Part shown: positions 35,558 to 43,404 of the stretch, one piece after another | Numbering within the stretch: the first letter of the stretch is position 1 | Layout of the letters: each line of letters begins with the position of its first letter | NCBI GenBank assembly: GCA_016712985.1 | Contig: JADJQA010000002.1 | Coordinates: 62,001 to 126,000 of the forward strand | DNA length: 64,000 nt | Reading direction: 5' to 3' | Origin: Sulfuritalea sp. | Lineage (GTDB): Bacteria; Pseudomonadota; Gammaproteobacteria; Burkholderiales; Rhodocyclaceae | Made by a program: the position numbers and the translations under genes | The notes under the pieces: generated by a model | The model's input: the letters and a program-made list of their open reading frames with translations, nothing else | Databases searched by the model: none | Told to the model about the DNA's origin: nothing

Positions 35558-35660
35558 AACACAGAGAGCGCAGAGACGCAGAGGAAAAGCAATGACTCGC
35601 CCAACGGAAGTCCGACGCCGATCTTCTCCGCCTTCTCTGCGCCTCTGCGTCCTCTGCGTC
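35558..35660. repeat. GCAGAGACGCAGAGG-type inverted repeat
   Basis: The left arm ACACAGAGAGCGCAGAGACG (from 35559) and the right arm, starting CTTCTCTGCGCCTCTGCGTC, are inverted copies flanking ~40 bp. It lies between the divergent exonuclease and radical SAM genes and belongs to the same family as 33935-34078. Confidence 0.7.
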
Positions 35661-35697
35661 GAGCGCGGTTCGCTGCCGAATTCAGGGCAATGACCAC

Positions 35698-36597
35698 ATG
35701 AACCCCGGCTTCCCCATCCGCTATGTCGATCCCGTGTTCCGCCCGCCCAGCGAGGCGGAATCGCTGATCCTGCCGGTGACCGACGGCTGCTCGTGGAACA
35801 AATGCACCTTCTGCGAAATGTACACGGCGCCGCAGAAACATTTCCGCGCGCGCGATGCGGCGGAAACGCTGGAGACCCTGCGCCGTTGCGGCGAGCGCTT
35901 CGGCGACGGGATCCGGCGCGTGTTCCTCGCCGACGGTGATGCCCTGGTGCTGCCGACCCGGCGCTTGCTGGAGATCCTCGGCGCGATCCGCGAACACCTG
36001 CCGGCGGTGCGCCGCGTCTCCAGCTACTGCCTGCCGCGCAACCTGAAGAAGAAATCGGTCGACGAACTCAGGGAACTGGCTGCCGCCGGTCTGGCCATGG
36101 CCTATGTCGGCGCCGAATCGGGCGATGACGACGTGTTGGCAAAGGTGCACAAGGGCGAGACCTTCGCCAGCACCTGCGAAGCCCTCGACAAGCTGCAACA
36201 GGCCGGCATCAAGCGCTCGGTGATGATCCTGAACGGCCTCGGCGGCAAGGCGCTATCACCGCAGCACGCGGTGAATTCCGCGCGCCTGGCCAACGCCACG
36301 CAGCCGGAATACCTGGCAACGCTGGTAGTGAGCTTCCCGCAGGGCGAAAAGCGCTTCCGCGCCGCATTCCCCGAATGGCAACCGTGCAGCGAGCACGAAC
36401 TGTTCATCGAAATGGAAGCCTTCATCTCGGCGCTGGACCTGAAGCGCACCGTCTTCCGCAGCGACCATGCCTCGAACCGCCTGGTGCTGAAAGGCACGCT
36501 CGGCGCCGAGAAGCCGCGACTGCTCCGCGAAATCCGGGCAGCCATCGTGGCCCCGGACAAGGCCGGGCTGCGGCCGACGTGGGCGCGAGGCTTGTAG
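35698..36597 (+). CDS. Radical SAM protein with a CX4CX2C cluster motif
   Basis: The 299-residue protein carries GCSWNKCTFCEMYTAPQKHF, where the three cysteines are spaced CX4CX2C rather than the usual CX3CX2C. The motif looks conserved in this subfamily, and the rest of the barrel is standard (VFLADGDALVLPTRRLLEIL, YVGAESGDDDVLAKVHKG). The iron-sulphur cluster and S-adenosylmethionine generate a radical; the substrate is unknown. The frame is intact and family length. It is divergent from the exonuclease gene. Confidence 0.88.
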   Translation: MNPGFPIRYVDPVFRPPSEAESLILPVTDGCSWNKCTFCEMYTAPQKHFRARDAAETLETLRRCGERFGDGIRRVFLADGDALVLPTRRLLEILGAIREHLPAVRRVSSYCLPRNLKKKSVDELRELAAAGLAMAYVGAESGDDDVLAKVHKGETFASTCEALDKLQQAGIKRSVMILNGLGGKALSPQHAVNSARLANATQPEYLATLVVSFPQGEKRFRAAFPEWQPCSEHELFIEMEAFISALDLKRTVFRSDHASNRLVLKGTLGAEKPRLLREIRAAIVAPDKAGLRPTWARGL

Positions 36598-36751
36598 CCG
36601 CCACTGGGCACTACAGGGAGAACGCTTTCCGGAATGCCGCTAAAACGACTTCGACCACGTCTTGAAGACCGCGCCAACGCAGCCGGCGGGAGTCCGACAG
36701 AAGTCGCGGAGTTGTGGACGAAGCCCGCATCCGTCGCGCATAATTCGCCCC

Positions 36752-37132
36752 ATGAGCAGCACTCCCCCGCCACGCGATCCGGTCTTCGCCGAGCTGGCCG
36801 CCACCTACACGGTGTTTCGCGACGCCCAGCCGCTGGCCATTGGAATCCACAAGTCGGTCATGGCGGCGCATCCCGGGCTCGACAAGGATGCGGTGCGCAA
36901 GGCGCTGCAGCGCCATACGGCCTCCACCCGCTACCTCAAGGCGGTGGCGGCGGGCGGCGCCCGCTACGGGCTCGACGGCGCGGCATCGGGCGAGGTCACG
37001 CCGGAACAGAAAAAGCTGGCCGCCGACAGCCTCAGGGAACGCTTTCGCAAACAGGCGGAACAGCGCCGCGAAGCCGAAAAGGCCAAGGAGATTCAGGCCA
37101 AGCTGCATCAACTGGTCGAAAAGTTCAGGTAG
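36752..37132 (+). CDS. proQ: ProQ/FinO-domain RNA chaperone
   Basis: The 126-residue protein has the FinO/ProQ core: PLAIGIHKSVMAAHPGLDKD, AVRKALQRHTASTRYLKAVA and GGARYGLDG. A basic, helical tail (QKKLAADSLRERFRKQAEQR) follows. ProQ proteins bind structured sRNAs and mRNA 3' ends. The ATG at 36752 is chosen because upstream in-frame residues are low-complexity and match no family. It is followed by a small lipoprotein gene and an SDR gene on the same strand. Confidence 0.88.
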   Translation: MSSTPPPRDPVFAELAATYTVFRDAQPLAIGIHKSVMAAHPGLDKDAVRKALQRHTASTRYLKAVAAGGARYGLDGAASGEVTPEQKKLAADSLRERFRKQAEQRREAEKAKEIQAKLHQLVEKFR

Positions 37133-37160
37133 CCGCGAATGCGGCTCTGACCAATCCATC

Positions 37161-37313
37161 GTGAAACCCATCCATGCGTCGCTGCTGTTCCGAGGGGCGA
37201 TGTTGCTTGCGGTATTGGCCGCATCGCTCGCGGGCTGTTCCTTGTCGGTTAGCCTGACCAACAGTCCGCCGCCGCCCAACGCGGGATCGGGACCTGCCAG
37301 TGATCGCAGATAA
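37161..37313 (+). CDS. Small predicted lipoprotein
   Basis: The 50-residue product from a GTG start reads VKPIHASLLFRGAMLLAVLA, ASLAGCSLSVSLTNS, with a good lipobox (LAGC) at residue ~26 and a Pro-rich tail. It sits 28 bp after proQ and 16 bp before the SDR gene, so co-transcription is likely. No homologous family is recognised. The absence of an ATG and its shortness leave some doubt that it is translated. Confidence 0.55.
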   Translation: MKPIHASLLFRGAMLLAVLAASLAGCSLSVSLTNSPPPPNAGSGPASDRR

Positions 37314-37329
37314 CCGGGAAGGACGCTCC

Positions 37330-38019
37330 ATGAGCACACCACCCAGGCGCATCGTGATGACAGGTGTTACCCGCGGCCTCGGTCGCGCCATGCTCGACGA
37401 GTTCGCCGCCGGCGGACACATCGTCGCCGGATGCGGGCGTTCGGCCGCGGCGATCGAGGCACTCCGGCCGAGCTTCGCCGCGCCTCACCAGTTCGCACGT
37501 GTGGACGTCGCCGACGACATGCAGGTCGGCCAGTGGGCGCGCCATGTGCTGACGACGCTGGGACCGCCCGACATCCTGATCAACAACGCCGCGCTGATGA
37601 ACACCCCGGCGCCCCTGTGGGAAGTACCGGCGGCGGAATTCGACGCGCTGATCGACGTGAACGTCAAGGGCGCCGCCAACCTGCTGCGCCATTTCGTGCC
37701 CGCGATGATTGCAGCAGGCCGTGGCGCGATCGTCAATTTCAGTTCCGGCTGGGGCCGCGGCACCGCGCCCGACGTGGCGCCCTACTGCGCCAGCAAGTGG
37801 GCCATCGAAGGCCTGACGCGGGCGCTGGCGCAAGAACTGCCTCAGGGCATGGCGGCCATCCCGCTGAATCCGGGCATCATCGATACCGACATGCTGCGCA
37901 CTTCATTCGGCGAAGAGGCCGGCCAGTACGAATCGCCGGCGACCTGGGCCAGGCGCGCGGCGCCGTTTCTGCTGAAGCTCGGGCCGAAGCATAACGGCAA
38001 GGTGCTGACGGTGGAGTGA
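37330..38019 (+). CDS. Short-chain dehydrogenase/reductase
   Basis: The 229-residue SDR has the cofactor loop VMTGVTRGLGRAML (TGxxxGxG), the structural NNAALMN and the catalytic Ser/Tyr-x-x-x-Lys in NFSSGWGRG and PYCASKWAIEG. It reduces or oxidises an unknown substrate with NAD(P)(H). GGAAGGA precedes the ATG at 37330. The frame is intact and typical in length. Its neighbours do not indicate a pathway. Confidence 0.88.
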   Translation: MSTPPRRIVMTGVTRGLGRAMLDEFAAGGHIVAGCGRSAAAIEALRPSFAAPHQFARVDVADDMQVGQWARHVLTTLGPPDILINNAALMNTPAPLWEVPAAEFDALIDVNVKGAANLLRHFVPAMIAAGRGAIVNFSSGWGRGTAPDVAPYCASKWAIEGLTRALAQELPQGMAAIPLNPGIIDTDMLRTSFGEEAGQYESPATWARRAAPFLLKLGPKHNGKVLTVE

Positions 38020-38136
38020 ACGTCGGCGCGGGGGAGGCGCAAAGCTTGGTTTACTCCCGACCCACACCGGCGGCAGCGCGGTCAGTTGCGCGTCGTTACC
38101 TCGCGCCCCGCGCGTCCGCCGTAACAGTGATAGCGT

Positions 38137-39240
38137 TCATTGCGCAGCGCCTCCATTACCGGCCACGTCGAGCATGCTCCGCACATAACTGTCCCGGTCC
38201 TCTTCCTGGAACAGCACGTTTCGCTTCAGCATCTCATCCTTGTCCTTGCTCCAGAGCATTCTCATCGTCGCGGATGATGTGTTGGAAACGATGTAGGACT
38301 GCAAGTGCACATCGGGGTCCCTGAGTCGCTGCTCGATCTCCTTGACGGTTTCGCAGAACCGGATCTTGGGGTCGTCCCAGCCGATGTTGCGGATGCCCTT
38401 GGGGTCCACAAAAATCACTTGCTGCTGGCCGTCCGCGAGCAGCCACAGGATGAAGTCGGGATGAAAGTTGCCGGCCTCGAAGAAACCGACGCCGCGACCC
38501 TTGCTCAGGTTGCGCAGCAGGTAGAGATCCCTGGTCTTGAAGAAATCGGCGTTGCCGCCGTGGAAGGCCTTGAGATCCTCGACGAACTGCCGCTCGCCCT
38601 TGTTCAGCGGCGCGGGACTGATCTCGACGATATTCGAGTCCAGATAGAGCAATGGCTGGTACAAGTGCTTGCCGAACCAGATCGCCTTCATGCCGCGGAA
38701 CTCCCAGGGCTTGAGGTCGCCCTTCTCGATCGATGTCTTGAGTTCCCCAAGCTTGGCCACGATCTCCTCCTGCGACCTGTCAATCAGGACGCGGTAGTAG
38801 CCTTCTTCCGATGATTCCTTCACGCACAGGAAGTTGGGGTCGTCGCCCTCCAGGTCGCGATACTCCAGGTGCGGCAATTCCCAATCGCGCTTGCGGAAGC
38901 GGTAGTAGCGCTCGGTATATTTCTTGAGCAGCGAGACGGCGATCTCGTCCCACAGCCGCACTTTCTCGAATGAATCGAAGGCCAGTTCCTCGGCGGGAAT
39001 CTGCAGGCGGTACCAGCTCTGGTCGGCGAGCAGTTCTTCGATACCCCGGCGCGTCAGGTTCAGGTTGTACCAGCCACGTTCGGCCTTGAAGCGCCCCAGC
39101 TCGAAGGTGATTCGATCAAGGTCGAGGAAGCACACATGCCGGGCGTTCAGGTGAGTCTCGTTCGGCGTGGCATCCGCATCGCCGCCGACCAAACCGCCCG
39201 ATTTCATGGCCTGGATCTTTGGGTAAACCCTGCTCGCGCC
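38137..39240 (-). pseudogene. Type III restriction Res-like subunit, C-terminal part only
   Basis: About 365 codons match the end of Res-type DEAD/DEAH restriction subunits: RHVCFLDLDRITFELGRFKA, IWFGKHLYQPLLYLDSNIVE, GVGFFEAGNFHPDFILWLLA and FVDPKGIRNIGWDDPKIRF. The block D-F-I-L-W plus V-D-P-K is the PD-(D/E)XK nuclease core. The helicase domains that should precede it are absent. Its N-terminus runs directly into a piece of an ATP-binding regulator, so it is a deletion product. No start of its own is seen. Confidence 0.75.
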
Positions 39241-39500
39241 GCAAATGATCGAACGCGATAAAGTCGTAGGTGGAGAACGACTTGAGCTTCTCCTCACCCA
39301 GTCGCTCGATGAAACGCACGAATGCCGGGCTGGCGACCGTACCGTACAGGGTCAGGCGCACCTCATGGGCCGACGCGAAGCTGGGAAGCGCCTTGCCCTG
39401 CCGGATCGCGCTCTCGAACATCAGGTTCATGCCCTGGCCAGAGCGTTCGATCAGCCCGCACTTTGCCAGCGCCTCGGCGAGGCGCCGATTGCGCGGGGTC
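39241..39500 (-). pseudogene. C-terminal piece of a second AlbA_2/RecG-like ATP-binding protein
   Basis: The frame reads RNRRLAEALAKCGLIERSGQ, GMNLMFESAIRQGKALPSFA and FVRFIERLGEEKL. It is the part after the GHKL-type domain in proteins like the neighbour at 39740-41098 (there LGLVEQWGSGIQRMIAACRD). It is a different sequence, so it derives from a second gene rather than a copy of that one. It is joined upstream to the methyltransferase N-terminus in another frame. Confidence 0.65.
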
Positions 39501-39743
39501 CATGCCCGCCGCCTCGATGCCCGCGATGACCCTGGCCAACTCCTTTTCCATCTCGGCCTTGTCGGCGGTCTTGTACTGGCCGAAGGCCGTCTGCACTTGC
39601 GGCAGCAGGTCACGGTCGAGGAAAGTCGACACTTCGGCGCTCTTGGCGTGCATGACGCGGTAGAGGCCGAAATCCAGGTCCGGCTGGTCGAGCTGGAACA
39701 GCTCCCGCAGCAGGGATTTCAGCTTGTCGTATTTCTGGCTCAT
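39497..39743 (-). pseudogene. N-terminus of a type III-like DNA methyltransferase
   Basis: It begins MSQKYDKLKSLLRELFQLDQ, PDLDFGLYRVMHAKSAEVST, FLDRDLLPQVQTAFGQYK, which is the opening of site-specific adenine methyltransferases found in such islands. After ~82 codons (AGMDP) it breaks into another gene's sequence; no DPPY or FxGxG motif follows. The ATG overlaps the stop of the AlbA_2 gene (ATGA), the native coupling of the original operon. Confidence 0.75.
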
Positions 39744-41098
39744 GGGGCTTCCGTCGAGAAATAGCGGCGTTTGGGATCCTGCGGACCGGTGCCAATTTCG
39801 CGCACCAAACCAAGGGCAACGAGGGCGGCGAGTCGCGTGCGGGTGGCGCGCGGGGTGAGTCCGATCCGGTCGGCGATCTCCCGTGTCGCGAGCCCCTCGG
39901 GTGCGCGGACCAGGGCGACGATGGCCCGAGCGGTTTTGTCGAGCGTGGCCGACTGCACCTGCGCCGTGCACAGGGTCACGCGAAAGCGGATGCCGATTTC
40001 CTCCAGCACCGGAGCCGCGAGCCCGGCGTCGCGGCAGGCCGCGATCATGCGCTGGATGCCGCTGCCCCACTGCTCAACCAGACCGAGTTCGTGGAACACC
40101 CGGCCGATGACCCGATTGCGCAGCTTGGAGACGCCCAGCGGCAGATCGGCGACGGTGAGGCCGAAGGGCAGCAGCCCAGGGTTCTCGACCTCCAGCCGGT
40201 CATCGAACAGGGCGATGCGGATCGGTGCGCCCGCCTGGGAATAGTCGCTGTGCGCCGCTGCGTTGATCACGGCCTCGCGCACGGCCACGGGCGGCAGGGA
40301 CCAGTGCTCGCTGCGTCGCAGCCGGCCGATGCGCGCGCCATGGCTCGAGTGCTTTTCCACGAAGGCGATGGCTTGTTCGATGGCTTCCAGCAGTGGGCCT
40401 TTCAGTTCGGCGTGATCGGCGATCCTGGCGCGATCCGTGCCGTTGAATCGACCGACCTGGATCCAGGCATCGGGAAAGTGTCGAAGCCGGTCGCGGCCGA
40501 ACAGCAGAATGCCGCCCGCGGTCGGCACCTGGCGCCCCTGGTGTGCGGTCACCAGACGGAGGGTGTCCAGATCCTTCTTGCCCAGCCGCCTGACCGCCGC
40601 GAAGGACTCAGAAGCGGCTCGGAAGTCGATCGCTTCCGAGTCGAGGCCGGGTATCGCACATTCGTCGAATGCCTCGCCGCGGGCGAAACGCTGCATCTCG
40701 GCGATGAGCGCGTCATCGGCCCGCCGGTTGGTCGAACCCACCCGCACGTAAGTCCCCGCCTGGACACCAGCGCTGACGAGATGATGCGGACGCGCAGGGC
40801 TGGGATGGACCTGGACCGCCACCACGTGGGTCTTGCGATACGCCAGGATTTCGAGGTCCGGCAACAGGCGCGGGGCGATGGAGTCGGTGATCAGGCTGGC
40901 GATCCGCTCTTCCAGGGCGAACGGGTCGGCAACACCGCGTACGTGCCGAGTCCCGTCCTCCACTCCGACGAGGACAACGCCGCCGGCCGTGTTGGCGAAG
41001 GCAACCACCGTGCGCAGCAGCCCCGCGGGCGACGACAGGTCGCGCTTGAACTCGAGGGTCTTGCCTTCGGTGTGGCGCAGTGCGTCGAGCAGGTCCAT
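39740..41098 (-). CDS. AlbA_2/Schlafen-like ATP-binding protein with winged helix
   Basis: The 452-residue protein appears intact. The N-terminal AlbA_2 domain opens MDLLDALRHTEGKTLEFKRD and includes VVAFANTAGGVVLVGVED. A GHKL-like ATPase region follows (REAVINAAAHSDYSQAGAPI, VENPGLLPFG). Near the C-terminus is a winged helix, LATREIADRIGLTPRATRTR. Such proteins are commonly embedded in restriction-modification islands next to methyltransferase and helicase genes. The Met chosen matches the family start. It may be the only intact gene left of this island. Confidence 0.8.
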   Translation of the reverse strand: MDLLDALRHTEGKTLEFKRDLSSPAGLLRTVVAFANTAGGVVLVGVEDGTRHVRGVADPFALEERIASLITDSIAPRLLPDLEILAYRKTHVVAVQVHPSPARPHHLVSAGVQAGTYVRVGSTNRRADDALIAEMQRFARGEAFDECAIPGLDSEAIDFRAASESFAAVRRLGKKDLDTLRLVTAHQGRQVPTAGGILLFGRDRLRHFPDAWIQVGRFNGTDRARIADHAELKGPLLEAIEQAIAFVEKHSSHGARIGRLRRSEHWSLPPVAVREAVINAAAHSDYSQAGAPIRIALFDDRLEVENPGLLPFGLTVADLPLGVSKLRNRVIGRVFHELGLVEQWGSGIQRMIAACRDAGLAAPVLEEIGIRFRVTLCTAQVQSATLDKTARAIVALVRAPEGLATREIADRIGLTPRATRTRLAALVALGLVREIGTGPQDPKRRYFSTEAP

Positions 41099-41177
41099 AA
41101 CTAGGAAGTGCACTCGGAAGTGGCGGCCGTCGCCAGCCTTCCGAGTCCGCCGGTTGGCGGCACGCAACCGGGCCGCT

Positions 41178-41580
41178 TCACGCGACGGCCCAGCGGATGG
41201 TGAAAAGGGTCTCGGTCGCGGTGTGCTGCGCGAGGCGCCGCTCCAGGGATTCGATCAGGGCATCGCGCTTCTCCATGATTTCGTCCTCGGCCTTGAAGAT
41301 GTCCTGCCGCTGGCGGCGCTGCTGCTTTTCCAGCTTCTGCACCTGCTGCTGAATCCCGTGCTGCTCTTCGAGCGTCACCGCCTGGCGCGCCTGCCGCCGC
41401 AGCGCCTTGATCTGCTCCTTGGTATCGGCGAGCGCTTTCTCGGCCGAGAGCACCATGTCGTCGGCCCATTTTTCCAGCTTCTCGTGGTCGAGCGAGGCAT
41501 CGGCATCGTCGAAGCCGGAGAACAGCAGGTACTCCTCTTGCTCGTAGGACTCGACCACGAGGCGGGTGTCCATCGATGCG
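41178..41580 (-). pseudogene. C-terminal fragment of a helicase from the same island
   Basis: The frame reads VESYEQEEYLLFSGFDDADA, then a long coiled coil (EKALADTKEQIKALRRQARQ, QQQVQKLEKQQRRQRQDIFK) and ends LFTIRWAVA. This is the tail seen in large SNF2/DEAD-type helicases that precede AlbA_2 and methyltransferase genes. The whole motor part is missing; sequence before about 41580 is unrelated. It marks the upstream edge of the collapsed island. Confidence 0.6.
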
Positions 41581-41834
41581 CTTGATGCGATCCAGATCCT
41601 GAGCGGGCGAATCATGGGCTTGGCGCGGCCGAGGTCGCTGTATCGACAATATAGGGCACCAGCATGCACGCTGGACGGCCGACCGGCTGCCAATGTTCAG
41701 GGAGTGTGATCGGCCGGTAGCGTCGATTGGCATGGTTCGGCTTCAGGGCACCCAAACGACTGCGCTTGTGCATCGACGGCGCACGAGTCGGCGCTGGCGA
41801 TACGGCGTTCCAAGGGAAAAGTCACCGCCAAGCC

Positions 41835-42293
41835 TCAACCCTTTGCCCGCGCCCGCTGCTTGGCGGCGATGTAGGCCGAGTGCGGCACGTAGAGCAGATC
41901 GGAGATCTTGCTCATGAAATGCTGTTCGTGGGCATCGAGACGGCCGTCGGCGAAGGCAGCCTGCCACAGGGATTCGATGACCTGGATCTTCTGCTCGGCG
42001 CTGAAGGACTTGTTGATCAGCGATGTGAACTGGAAGTAATCGGTCGCCTGGCGCGCCTCGGCCGTGGCCAGCGTCATGAGTGCGCCGACTTCTTCGGGAC
42101 CGAGGTCGAACCGGGTTTGCAGGGCCCTGGTCACCGTGGCCGTTTCGTCTGCCGTCACGCTTCCGTCCATGCGCATCATTTCGACCAGCAGCGCCGCCGT
42201 TGCCAGTTGCAGGGCGTGTTCCGGGGCGACGGCGGACGTCCCGGCGGCGGGCTCGATCAACTGCATGAAGAAATTCCTGATGTCGGCGATCAT
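41835..42293 (-). CDS. TerB-like protein
   Basis: The 152-residue protein reads LATAALLVEMMRMDGSVTAD, ETATVTRALQTRFDLGPEEV, then FADGRLDAHEQHFMSKISDL. The acidic MDG.V...E and ADG.LD..E motifs repeat as in TerB/DjlA-type helical domains, which bind metal and are found in tellurite and stress systems. It is intact. It is 16 bp downstream of the AttH-like gene and may be the last gene of that operon. Confidence 0.82.
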   Translation of the reverse strand: MIADIRNFFMQLIEPAAGTSAVAPEHALQLATAALLVEMMRMDGSVTADETATVTRALQTRFDLGPEEVGALMTLATAEARQATDYFQFTSLINKSFSAEQKIQVIESLWQAAFADGRLDAHEQHFMSKISDLLYVPHSAYIAAKQRARAKG

Positions 42294-42309
42294 CGTGGTT
42301 CCCTTGTTC

Positions 42310-43389
42310 TCACAGCTTCAGCGCGCCGGCGTAGCCGGTCAGTTCGAGATAGCCGCGGCCGCTGAGCGTACCTGAAACCTTGACCAGGCCTTCCCAATAA
42401 TTGATCAGGGCCGGGCGGTGGGTCGATAGTTCCTGATCGTCCAGCACAGGCGAGGTCTGCACGGTGTGCGGCCCAAAGCGAATCTCCAGTTCCACGGGAT
42501 AGTGCGCTCCGTTGCGCGGCGAGGTCCAGGTGCGGATCGGGGTGAACTGCACCTCGCCGGCGTCGAACTGCCGTGTCCGGCCGCCCCGGTCGCGCAGCGC
42601 GGCGTGGGCGTAGACACTTGCGCCACGCGCATCGCGTATCCGAAACGCCATCAGCGCGCCGCCGTCATCGAGGTTGATGCCCACCCAGTCCCAGCCGACG
42701 CTGTCGGGGCCGAGCACTTCGCTGGACCATTCGTGATCGAACCAGGCGCGGCCTGCCGCCTTCTCGCGCTTGCCGTCGAGCGCCACGGCGCCCTCGACTT
42801 GCAACTGCGGCCAACTGACATAGTGACTGGCGAGTTCGGGGCGCGGACCCTTCCGCGAATAACCTTGGTCGCCTTGCAGCATCAACGGCTGCGCGGGTTT
42901 CAGGACCAGATCGAAGGCGAACGAGGCATCCTGCATGCTGATCCGGATGGACTCGCCGCCTTGCCCCTCGTCATGACGGCGGATTTGCCAGGCACCGATA
43001 TGCACGTCGCAATCCGCCGTCGAGAATCCCGCGCCCAGGTTGGCTCGCGCCGCGCGCTCGGCGTGCAGCAGGCCCGCGCCCGGCCGCGTGATCGCGGCGT
43101 GGGCAAAGAGGATCTGCCGGGCCGCAATCGGCGAGTCCAGGTCTTCCGCGCGGCCGGGGCGGGTGCGAAAAAAGGTGAGCTGGAAGCCCATGTCCGGCCG
43201 CGGCAAATCCAGCGCGCCGGTGACGTACCACCACTCGGTACGAAACGCCGGGTGCGCGCCGTGGTCGCGCGGAAAGGCCAGCCGCGTGCGCCGCTCGACC
43301 GAGGCATAGCGCACACCGCCGTCGCCGGCCGCTGCGCCGCGCAGCGCGCCGAGCAGCAAGGCAGACAGCAGGAAGGAACGGCGTCGCAT
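42310..43389 (-). CDS. Lipocalin-like secreted protein (AttH/CrtC-like)
   Basis: The 359-residue protein has a signal peptide (MRRRSFLLSALLLGALRGAA) with twin Arg at residues 2-4. The family blocks are RTEWWYVTGALDLPRPDMGF, AWFDHEWSSEVLGPDSVGWD and WVGINLDDGGALMAFRIRD. These belong to the AttH/carotenoid 1,2-hydratase-like lipocalin superfamily. It follows an FtsX-type permease and an ATPase gene, as in att-type export operons. The enzymatic role is unknown. Confidence 0.85.
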   Translation of the reverse strand: MRRRSFLLSALLLGALRGAAAGDGGVRYASVERRTRLAFPRDHGAHPAFRTEWWYVTGALDLPRPDMGFQLTFFRTRPGRAEDLDSPIAARQILFAHAAITRPGAGLLHAERAARANLGAGFSTADCDVHIGAWQIRRHDEGQGGESIRISMQDASFAFDLVLKPAQPLMLQGDQGYSRKGPRPELASHYVSWPQLQVEGAVALDGKREKAAGRAWFDHEWSSEVLGPDSVGWDWVGINLDDGGALMAFRIRDARGASVYAHAALRDRGGRTRQFDAGEVQFTPIRTWTSPRNGAHYPVELEIRFGPHTVQTSPVLDDQELSTHRPALINYWEGLVKVSGTLSGRGYLELTGYAGALKL

Positions 43390-43404
43390 CGTGGTCGCGC
43401 GCGG

